This document shows positions 12,801 through 24,800 of a stretch of 64,000 bases of DNA, in pieces. Each line of letters opens with the position of its first letter. The first letter of the stretch is position 1. Under the pieces are notes generated by a model. It saw nothing but the letters and a program-made list of their open reading frames with translations, was not told the origin of the DNA and ran no database searches. This DNA comes from an uncultured Bacteroidales bacterium (GTDB lineage Bacteria > Bacteroidota > Bacteroidia > Bacteroidales > F082), in the NCBI GenBank assembly GCA_905234645.1, contig CAJOIS010000001.1, forward strand, positions 62,001-126,000, read 5' to 3'. The translations under genes and the position numbers were made by a program.

Positions 12801-15800
12801 GGTAAAGGTTTTGAGTCTGACGAGTTCCAGGATTACTGTAACGTCGACAGCACCAACGTCCAGATCCAAGGCAGCAATGTGCTCGGTGAAGTGTACGGCG
12901 GCGCCGAAAACGGCCACGTTGTCTACGACACCAGAGTCTTCGTGAATGGCGGTACCATCGGCACCATCGGCAACACCGGCTACGACGGCAACGTCTTCGG
13001 CGGCGGAAAGGGTAGTGGTGAAGGAATTGCTTCCACCATCGATGATCCGAATCCGGATGCGGAAGAGCCAACATACGAATATGTCACATTGAATCTCTAC
13101 AAGCACTGCGGCCGCGTGGGCGGCAACACCTACGTCAAAGTGACGGACGGCTACATCAAAGGCTCCATCTACGGTGGCGGCAGCTTGGCCCTCACCGGTG
13201 TGAACGAGGAAGGCGAGTTCCCGTACGATCCTCAACATCCTGAACAATGGGCTATCGCCGACCACGGCAACACCTTCATCACCGTCAAGGGTACAAGCAC
13301 CATGCTGGGTACCGATGACGCGGATGACCTGTTGCACACCGATGCCAGTGTCGGCGACATCTTCGGTAGCGGTAAGGGCGACATCGATAACTACGACAAT
13401 GTCCTCGCAGGCCGTACCACCAACGCCACCGTCAATGTTTCCGGAAGCCCGACCATTCACGGTACGGTTTTCGGTGGTGGTGAGATGGCCGGCGTGGGTT
13501 GGTGGGGCACCGATGGTAAGTTCTTTGGCAACGCAGACCATGGTATGACAGGTAAGACCAATGTTACCATCAATGGTAGTCCCGTCATAGGTACAGCGAC
13601 TGAGTTTACGTTGACTCCTGCGGCTAATCCTGATGATAACTGGTGGACCATGTTCGAGAACGGCAAGATAGTGCACTCCTGCACGGGTAACGTCTTTGGC
13701 GGCAGCCAGGGCGACGTGTATCCGAAGTTCGGCCACTGGGTCTCCATGGGCCGTTCCCGCGAGGCTGAAGTCAACATCAATTTGGGTGATAATGGTCTGA
13801 TCAGAGGCACTGTCTATGGCGGCGGTGAGCAGGGTTCCGTGATTGGCGACACCAAAGTCACCATCGATGGTACCGGCACCATCGGTACTCATATCACAAC
13901 AGGTACTGGTGCAGGTACAGGTAACGATTATTACTATGGTGGCGTCTTCGCTGCCGGTTATGGTAGCGATGACCCTTATGAGAATGACGACGAGATCCAT
14001 CCCAACGACTCCACCATCCACCGCAGAGACGTTTTGCATCTGGATTGGACGCCTGGTGTCATGGCCGGTCGTGTGTATGGTGATGCCCAGGCCGACATCC
14101 TCGGTTGCACCATCCTCGGTGGTATCTATGGCGGTGGTGAAAGAGCCTACGTGGGTTACGAGCGTAGCAACACCTATGGTAACGTTACCGTCAACATCGG
14201 TTCAAGAAGTGTAGTCAACTCAGGCCAGGGTGGCTCAAAAGACGACCCCACCTACACCTACTCTGGTAATGCCGACCTCGTCCATTCCGATGTGTTTGGC
14301 GCCAACAAGTATGCTGGCACACCTTTCGGCAATACCTATGTGAATGTCTATCAGACGAAACATACTGCGGCAAATACTTGCCCGACGCTTCCCGCACAAT
14401 ATGATACATGGACGCATGACCTGATGACAGCCAATACGGCTGGTAATTCACCCTTCACGCAAGCACAACAATACGCCATCCACTCCGTCTTCGGCGGTGG
14501 CGACAGGTCGCACTACATCCCGCATCAGAACAAGCACGCCCACGTGCATGTGTACACCTGCTTGAACACCATTGAAGACCTCTTCGGCGGATCCAATGCC
14601 GCTGACATTGGTGCACACAACAATACCTACGAAACCAATGCCAACCTCACCGTTGATGGCGGTCGTTTCAACCGCGTGTTCGGTGGTGGTAACGGTTTGT
14701 CGGCGACGCAAGCCGCTAACATCCATGGTGCAGCTATCACCTACATCGATGGCGGTTTGATCAACCAACTCTTCGGTGGCAGTAACAATTTCGGCAACAT
14801 CCACGACATTCAGTTGGACATCGCCGATACTCCTTCCGGTTGCAACCAGTATGTCGATGAGACCTACGGTGGTGGTAACGAGGCTCCCCACGACGGCGAT
14901 GTCGTCGTCAACGTCACTTGCGATCAAGGTTTGATCGGCCACGTCTTCTATGGTGGTGCCAACCATGGTGCCATCAATGGTAACCTTACCGTCAATGTGG
15001 CGGGCGGTAAATTCGACCTTGTCTTCGGTGGCTCGAAGAATGGTTCGGTCAACTACTATACACAAAATTATGTCAATGATTATAATGCGCTACATTTGGT
15101 AAATCCGCAGCAACCAGGAGTGTATGTGGATGGCTTTACGCCAATTACAACGAATGACGGTGGTAACATCACCCTCAACCTCTATGGTGGTAAGATTTAC
15201 GAAGCTGCCTACGGTGGTAATGACGAAGGCGGTATCATTAAGGGCAAGATCACGATCAACGTGCTTGACAACATATCTGGTGATTGTAAACTTGATTTGC
15301 AAGACTTGTATGGTGCAGGTCGTAATGCGGCCTACGCACCCGTGACTCCGGGCGACGAGCCGCAGCCGATCACTGACCAACTGTGGCCTGAAGTGAACGT
15401 CATCCATGGCACGGTGAAGGGCAACGTCTTTGGCGGTGGTCATGGTGCCACGGCTACGGTGACGTCCAACCCCGTGGTCAACATCGGCTATGACGCTAGC
15501 ATGGCACAATACGTTTCTACTAATCCGCTGGACGTCAATTATTTTGAAGATCCGGCTACCAACGCTACCGCTACCGTCCTGGGTTCTGTCCTCGGCGGCG
15601 GCAACCAAGCCCAAGTGGTTGGCAATACAAACGTGTACGTCAGGAAAGACAACACCATTATCGGTGATAAACTGAACTTTGCACAACGTTATGTGACGGA
15701 CAGAAACTTCCACGAAGTCATTAACTTCGGCAATGTCTTCGGCGGCGGTTTCGGTTTTGAAGGTGAAAACCCCACTAGCGACGACGTTAATTTGGGTAAA

Positions 15801-18800
15801 GTGACGGGCAACACCAACGTCACCATCAATGGCGGCACCGTGCGCCACAACGTGTACGGTGGTGGTCGTATGGCTACGGTGGGTGGCACCGCCAATGTCA
15901 CGGTCGAGGGCACGGCCCTTATCGGCCCCAAGAAAGCCGACCTGACCCAAAGTACGGATGCTGAAAAGCTGATCATGAAAGAAAAACTTGGCCTGGACCA
16001 CACTCCGTCAGATGCTGAGTTTATCAACTATTCCTTCAAGTACCTCGGTGGCAACGAAGGCAGCGTGTATGGCGCTGGTCGTGGCAAGTGTGAACCTGCC
16101 TACGACAACTTCGCTTATGTCAACGCCACCAATGTCATCATTGGCGGCAACGCCCAAGTGGTCAGCGGCGTGTTCGGCGGTGCCGAGAACGGCCGTGTGA
16201 CTACCGATACCGAAGTCACCATCGGTAGGCAGAATACTGACAACGATGCCCCCATCATAGGCGGTATTCCGTATCACGATGCTGGAACATACACTGTGCC
16301 AAAAAACTCAGACGTCGTGTCAGAAGTGTCCAGCATTGATGGTGAGTATATGGGTGTCAGTCGTACCATCTCCAATGCCGACAGCGAAACCGCAGAAGAT
16401 ATTTACGGCGTAGGCGCTTGCATCTTCCGTGGCGGTGTGTTCGGCGGTGGTCGTGGTACCGATACCTATGAGGTAGATCATATTCCTACGTTCAATCGCA
16501 CTGCAGGTTGGGTGAAAGGCAACTCCAATATCACCATCAACAAGGGCGCGATTTTCGGCAAGGTCTATGGCGGTGGTACCATCGCCTCGGTGGGTACCTT
16601 CGCGTACACGAATATACCTGCTAATCCTACTACACATACACCTGCTTATGATAGTATCTCAGGTTACACATCAGGCACCGGCAAGGCCACGGTCATCGTC
16701 AACGGTGGTCAGATTGGTGTCGGCGGCATCAACGATGGCGATGTGTTTGGCGGCGGTTTGGGCGTGGCCATGCAACCTGGGCACGAACTTACCCGTCTGG
16801 CTTATGTGGGTGAAACAGATGTGCAAATCAAGCCTGGTGCGGTCGTCAAGAGCAATGTGTATGGCGGCGCAGCTTCCGGCCACGTGCAAGGCGAAGCCCA
16901 CGTTACGGTGGACGGCGCCACCATCGGTGTCCAAGGCCAATACGGCTGGCACGGCAATGTGTACGGCGGCGGCGGCGGTACAGAACGTTACATCAAGGTG
17001 AATGCTCAAGGTCAACCGATTACCGTCAATAATCAGCCGGTACAGCACATGAGCATCTCGGCCGGCCGTGTGTTCGGTAGCACGTATGTTACCATCAACC
17101 AAACCGATAAGAATTATCCTACCGTCATCACAAATAGCGTTTATGGCGGTGGTGCGGCTGCTTCGGTGGGTGGTTATAGACTTGGTAATCCTCAATATGT
17201 AGGAGCGAATGCCATCATCGACCAAAACGTGAAATGTCAGGTGGATATCACCGGCGGCACCATCGGTGTCGATGGCAATGACAACGGCATGGTGTACGGC
17301 TCGGCACGTGGTTTCGTCAAAAATGACAAAGCCACCGATAACTTCGATACCTTCGCCGACAGCTTGTCGTATGCCGTTCAAACCATCGTCAATATCGGTA
17401 CGAAGACGGTGTCCGAAGATAACCCGCCTGTGATTACCTATGGCGGCGATGCTGTCATCAAGGGCAATGTCTACGGCTCTGGTGACAACGGCCACGTGGT
17501 TCTCAATACCAACGTCAACATCTATGGCGGCACTGTTGAGGGTAACGTGTTCGGCGGCGGTAGTGGCGACGAGAAATACTTAGACGAGAATGACAAAGAA
17601 CAGTACAACGCCTACTCAGGCGATGTGTCTGGCAACACCAATGTCAACATCTATCGAGGTACCATCTTGAAGAATGTCTATGGCGGCGGTGAGATTGCCT
17701 CGTTGATGAATCCTTACACCAGTCCTGTTTCCTACGGTACTTCCAATGTCACCATCGAGGGCGGCGTGATTGGTGTTGAGCTAATCGGCACTCCCCAAGA
17801 GCAAATCGATGGCGGCATCGTGTTTGGCGGCTGTTATGGTTTGGCGGGCGACAACTATGAAGGCTACTCCAACGTTGGCAATGCCAATGTCACCATCAAG
17901 GGCGGCACCATCTACAACGCAGTGTTCGGCGGCGGCGACAATGGCCATGTCAAGGGCAATACTGTGGTCGCCATCAGTGAGGACGTTTCCACCATCCCCA
18001 CCATCATCGGTCAGAAGCTCACGATGAGAGAACTTATCGTCGACAGCTTGGCTTTGGCCAGGACGCACATCTATACGGGTAGTGTGTTGGGTGGTGGACG
18101 TGGTACGGGTACCATCGCAGGCGGCATGCATAGTGAAATCACTGGCCGCGTGTATGGCAACGCCACGGTCACCGTTTCGGGCGGCACCATCCGCCACGCT
18201 GTGTACGGCGGCGGTGGCTTGGCTTCGGTGGGTACCTATACCTTAGGTGACGACGGTCTTCCTGTGTTCACTTCAGGAGGTACGACTACCGTCACCGTCA
18301 ATGGCAACGCCTTGATCGGTCCGAAGAAAGAAGACTTGTTGATTGGGTTGCTTGATCCCGAGGATCCCTATTACATTGAGGAGATGGGAAGAGCAAGAAC
18401 CGCTTTGGGTATTCCTGACGGTCAACAATTTACATCAGATGATTATAGAAATGTGGCCTTCAGGCTCTTGGGCCTCAACGAAGGTTGGGTGTTTGGCGCA
18501 GGCTGCGGTTTGGCCAGTAACGAGTTTGATGATCCCACCCACCCGCACTATAATCTGTATCATGACGATCTCAATAAGCTGACCTTCAACAAGAATACGA
18601 TTGTCAATATCGGCGGTAATGCACAGATTGCAGGTGTCGTGTTCGGCGGCGGCGAAAACGGTCGCGTCATGACCAGCACCGAGGTCAACATCACTGGCGG
18701 CGTCATAGGCGGTATCCCGCTGCATGGTGGCGGAGCCTACACCGTTCCGGCGGTCTCAAGCACCATGGACGGCGAGTATAAGGATGTTGAGCTCGACTTC

Positions 18801-21800
18801 CCCGAGAAATGGAGCGAAATCTTCGAAGACGAGTACGGCGCAGGTCGTAACGCCTTCCGTGGCTCGGTCTTCGGCGGCGGTAAGGGTTCTGATACCATTG
18901 TCCGCCTCGACTTAACCAAGCCCGAATACCGTTATAGCCGTATGGCTGGCCAAGTGTTCGGCAGCACCAACGTCAACATCAGTGCCGGTACGATTTACGG
19001 CATGGTGTATGGCGGCGGCGCTATTTCGAATGTTGGTAAGGTCACCTATGACAACAACACTGGTGCTGTTACCGCCGTCACAGGTGGCGCCTGCAATGTT
19101 ACCATCACAGGCGGTACCTTAGGCAGTGACAATGGTGCAACGAACATCGACGACAACACCATTGGCCTGAACAACGGTAATGTGTTCGGCGGCGGTCTCG
19201 GTCGTGTGGGTGCTCCCGAAAGCTCCATTGTGAACGTCTCGTACGCAGGTAGCACCAAGGTCGAAGTCAAGGACGGTGCCCACGTCCCAGGCAGCGTGTT
19301 TGGCGGCTCGGCCAACGGCCACGTGATGGGCGACTCCCATGTCATCATCGACGGCGAGGAGACGGTCATCGGTACCCCTGGTAGGGGCGGATGGCACAGC
19401 AACGTCTATGGTGCAGGCGGTGGACAACACCGTTATAATATTGTGAGGACAAAAATTGATCCTGTCACTCATGAACCGATAATAAACTCACAAACTAATC
19501 AACCAGAAACAGAAACCATCAGACACTTGAGTATCACCTCGGGTCGTGTGTTCGGCAACACCAAGGTCGAAATCAAGAATGGTACGGTGCTTCACAATGT
19601 CTATGGCGGCGGTGCCATCGCTTCGGTGGGTACTTACAATATTTCTGGTACTGATGTTTCCGTTGGTGCAAACACCGGTAAGTCTGAAGTCTTCGTCAAG
19701 GGCGGCACCATCGGTACCAATGGCGACAACAACGGTATGGTGTACGGCTCGGCCCGTGGCATTATCTGCAATCCTGCTGCCTCGGCTTATCCTGAGTGCT
19801 TCTTGGACAGCCTGGCGTATGTGGCTAACTCCGAAGTCACCATCGGCACTGCAAACGGCGGCTTTGGCGACCTCAAAGTGAACGGCTCCGTGTATGGTGG
19901 TGGCGAGAACGGCCACGTGTACCAGAAGGCCAAGGTGGATGTCTATAGCGGCACCATCGGCTGTACGGCCGGTGAGTATGCTACTGCCACCAATTCTACT
20001 TTAACAGGTTACGACCCGACATGGTTGAAGAAGAAGTTCCCGTATCGCGGCAACGTCTACGGCGCAGGTTGCGGTACCGACACTTACGATCCTGACCACG
20101 ACACGCTGTCCTTCAGCAAAGGCGCTGGTCTGGTCCAGGGCCAAACCGAAGTCAACATCCATGGCGGCTATATCAGCCGTAACGTGTATGGCGGCGGCGC
20201 CATGGCCACGGTGGGTGACATCACAGCCTTTGTTGAACGTCATAAGACGAACAATGGCCCATCGCTTGACACGCTCAGCTGGCCGATGCAACTCACCTTT
20301 GATGGAGAAGGAAATAACCAAACGGGTAAGGCTGTTGTCAACATTTATGGTGGCCACATCGGCACGGTGGCGGCTCCCGAAGCGGCTTCCGGCAATGTGT
20401 TCGGCTCGTCGCGCGGTAAGGCTGCCGACCGTTACAAGATGGCCTACTTCGCCAACGTCCGCGAGGCTCACGTCAATGTGAATTTCGACACTGCACCTGA
20501 AGGCAACACGTTTGATGAAGGAACTGTCGACTGCATCGTGGGTTCGGTGTATGGCTCAGGCGAGAGCGGCCACGTGTATGAGGACACCTACGTCACCATA
20601 GAGAACGGCCTCATCGGAGGTTCCGTGTTCGGCGGCGGCGATGGTACCGAGTTATATAAAGATGTGCTGTTGGACGGTACTACCAACGCACCTTATCCAG
20701 CCAACGTGCGCAGCATCACTGCTGGTAAGGTGTATGGCAACACCAACGTCACCATCAGTCAGGCATCAGGCAAAGCCACCTACATCAAACACAACGTGTA
20801 CGGTGGAGGCAACTTGGCCTCGGTGGGTAAGGGCAACTATTTCGGTTACGGCGAGGGTGGCGACGAAAGCACCGATGGACTCTGCACCGTGGAAATCACG
20901 GGCGGCACCATCGGCACCAACGGTTACATCGCTGCGAACGAAACCGTGCTCAACGGCTTTGTGTTTGGTTCGTCGAAAGGCACCACCTATAAGAATTTCA
21001 CCCAGGAGGAGCGCTACAAGTACACCCGCGACTTCTTCCTTGGCTATGCCAACAGTACCAATGTCACCATTGGTGGTACCACGGTGAAAGGCTCGGTGTT
21101 TGGCGGCGGCAATGACGGCCATGTGCGTTTGTCCACTATTGTCAACATCAACGAGGGCAGCGTGATTGGTGTGGCATACGATCCTAATGCTGGTTTGGGT
21201 CAACCCACTGCCGACATTTGGAAGTATCGCGGCAACGTGTACGGTGCCGGTAGAGGTGTCGACAGAATCGAAAGCACCAACGGCTATTGCTTCTCCGCAG
21301 GTTCCGTCACGCGCTACACGACGGTCAACGTCAATGGCGGTACCATCCACAACAATGTGTATGGCGGCGGATCCTTGGCCACTGTCGGCCCGCCTGAAGG
21401 CTATACTGACGAATCGCTCTGCACGGTCAATATCTACAACGGTAACATTGGTACCCAAACGGATGTGACCACTTACAGCTACGGCGGTAATGTCTTTGGC
21501 TCCTCGCGCGGTGAGCTTGGTGGTGGAGAGACTGCTCTTCTCAACCTTATGGCTTCGGCCAAGGAAACCTACGTGAATATAGGTTATCCGAATGGAACTG
21601 GCAATCCGCAGGTTTATGGCTCCGTCTTTGGCGGCGGCGATAACGGCCACGTGAACACGCATACCACCGTTTGCGTCAATGCGGGCCATGTCGGCTTCAA
21701 CGGCCAGAGTGCCACTAACACCTATAGCGGCAATGTGTTCGGCGGTGGTAATGGCACCGACACGGGTACTAATCAAGATGGTATTGTCAAGGGCCACACG

Positions 21801-24800
21801 AGAGTGTTCGTCAAGGGCGGTACCGTTCACCGCGATGTCTATGGCGGTGGCAACACCAGCATAGTGACCGCTGAACGTGTGGTCACGATTGAGGGTGCCA
21901 ACACTGTTGTCAAGGGCGATGTGTATGGCGGTTCCAACAACGGCATCGATGCCAAGGCCTACACCAGCCTGAAGACTGTGAACGTGCGCGGCGGCCAGAT
22001 CAATGGTAATGTCTTCGGCGGCAGCCACAATGCCAAGGAGAGCAATGCCGACGATGCTCAGGATAAGTGGTCCGGATTCGTCAACATTACGGGCGGCATC
22101 ATCGGCCAAGATGTGTTTGCTGCCGGTAACGGTGGCGACGTGAAGGGTTCGCTTTGCGTCAACATCGGTAAGGAAGCCGTCGTCCATGCGCCTACCTATG
22201 TTAATTTCAATGCCCCGGGTGGCCCTAACACTGACAATCCCAGTGCCAACCAGTACTATAACGTCAAGGAGGATGGAACGACCTACAATGACTTGAATGA
22301 GTCTACTGAGGATGACCTTCCGATTGGCAAGCTGATTGTTCACGGTGATGTGTACGGTGGTTCACACCACTATGGCAACACCAACACTCCAAGCTGGAAC
22401 CACTACGATGTGAACGGCTTCAGCGTGGTGTTCCTCGATGGCGAGGGCTACGACACGGAGAATAATGAAACTACCAATACTTCGCTTATTGGCCAAACTG
22501 GCTGGAAGCCCTTCATGAACCTTGAAAAAGGTATCTATGGTAGTGGCAAGCAATGTGAGTCGGGACAACTCATTATGCCATACGGTCAATCGGAAGCCCG
22601 TGGCATCGTCATCAAGGATTACGGCCATCGTACCAACAATGCTGACAGCCAGATGACGGGCGCCACCCGTGACTTGACTACCATCCAGCGTGGCGGCATC
22701 GTGGTGCTCGACAACACCAATATCCACTTTACCGGTGCTGCCCCCATCAGCAGACCTGACTATACAACCAAGTATGCTGTGAGTAGAGCCAACTTGGGCT
22801 TCTATTGCCTCAATGGCAGCGGTATCGTGTTGGGTTCCAGCATGGCGAACGACTCGGTCATCATCGATTCCGTCAGGATTGTCAAGAGTATGTATCTGCC
22901 GGCAGGCGAGTCGGTATATCAGAATGTTTTGGGTGGTGCTTCACAAACCAACTGGGAGACCGTGGGCATCCAAGAAGACAACGGGACGGCCAAGTTGTAT
23001 CGTCTGACCAATACGGGCACTACGGACAATCCTGTGATTACACCCGTAGAATTGACGGCGGCACAGGAGAACGTCATTGTCTTCTACGACAAGTCGAAGA
23101 TGAGGGTGCGCTATAAGCAAGGCAATGAAACCATGTACGGCCAGTTGCAGGGCTTCTTCCGCATGAGTGCCGATCCTAATATCTATTATCCGGAAAACAT
23201 CACGGAGAGCTTTGCCTACGCCCGCCCGAAGATTACCGACGGCAGTCCTGAGCAAGGCAATGCGTCGGACGGCGGTTTCCTGAGCTACACCAGCTCCTAC
23301 AACACCTTCACCGACAATGGTGCGGTTTACACCAAGACGAAGCAGTATCCTTACCTCAACGTCCTGGATTTCAGCAAGGGCGACCGTACGGACTACCGTA
23401 TGTGGGTGAACGCCCCGATGAGCGGACCGCGCTGGTATGTGGACGGCACCCGTGGCTGGGGTCGCGATGAGTTGAAGAGCGTTGACAACCAGGCTGGCCA
23501 GTATCCTGACAAGCCGAAGAAGACCCTCTTCGGTAAGAACGGCACCGTTGGCACGGGTATCATCTCCGACTGGTATACGGATAATGATCACAAGTACCTG
23601 AATTTCGATTACACGAAGGACATCATCTATGTGGTTGGCGCTTTGTCGGCCCAAGATGAGCAGGAGATCTTGCGCAGCGCATCCTACGAAGTTGAAAATG
23701 AAAACTTGGTCTTGGTGCCTCATACAAATGTCCCGTTGAAACTCTATCGTTACCCGGGTGGCCATGTCATGAGCAATGGCTCGGTGGATAACACTAATGC
23801 TGCTACAACAACGGTTACTCCGACTTGGGGTGCCACAGGCGAGGCCGGTCCTGGCGCGAACTATGGTGCCATGCTCGACGTGCAAGGAAACCAGAGCGTC
23901 ACCTTGCAGAACGTGACCATGGATGGCTTGTATGGCTATACGACTACTCAGAGCGGCAATACCCCGTCGGAGGTGGAAACCCACATGATTCCTGCGAGCT
24001 TCAATCCGACGCTGACCACTGAGCCTCTGATCGTGACCCACGCCGGATCCACGCTCAACCTCAGCGAAGGCACCGAACTAAAGCGCGGCTACAACGGCAC
24101 GAGCCCGGATTGGTACGCCAATGCGTTCTACAATGACGCGACGTTGACAACGGGCCACCAAGGCGGCGCCATCTATGTGGACGGCAGCGTGAATAGCAAC
24201 GGCACGGATGCCGGCGCTCAGGTGAACGTGAGCGGCAAGGTGTTCATCACCGACAACCATCAAGGCGTGACGGTTGGTGACGCCACTCAGGTCATCGCCA
24301 GCAACGTGTATCTGCCCACCTTCGCCAAGTACATCAACATCACGGGTGCCTTGGATGCAACCTCGCGTATCGGCGTGACCAGCCCGAGGGCCAATGAAGG
24401 CGACGACTATACGTACAACACCTTGTCGCCTGTGGCCAAGGCTACTAACGCTACGATGGCAGCAAACACTTGGGCGCAGTGCAATGTCTACGATGACCAA
24501 GGCTGGTTCTTCGTCAATGGCCACAACCTTGGCGAAAACGGTCAGAGAACCACTTACTACAATCCGTCGAGCACCAGCAAGACCGATAATATGAATGAGT
24601 ATTTGTATCTCGGTTGGACCTGGGCCAATGTCGTCCGCAGCAATCCTGGTACGGACAGCTATGAGGAAACCCTGTCTGGCGAGACTGTGACGGGTGTCAC
24701 CGTCAAGGACGAGAAAGGCTTGGCTTGGCTCATCAGCAAGGTGAACGGCATGAATGATCAGACCGCCTTCACGCAGGCCGTTCCGGTTGAGCAAACCGGC

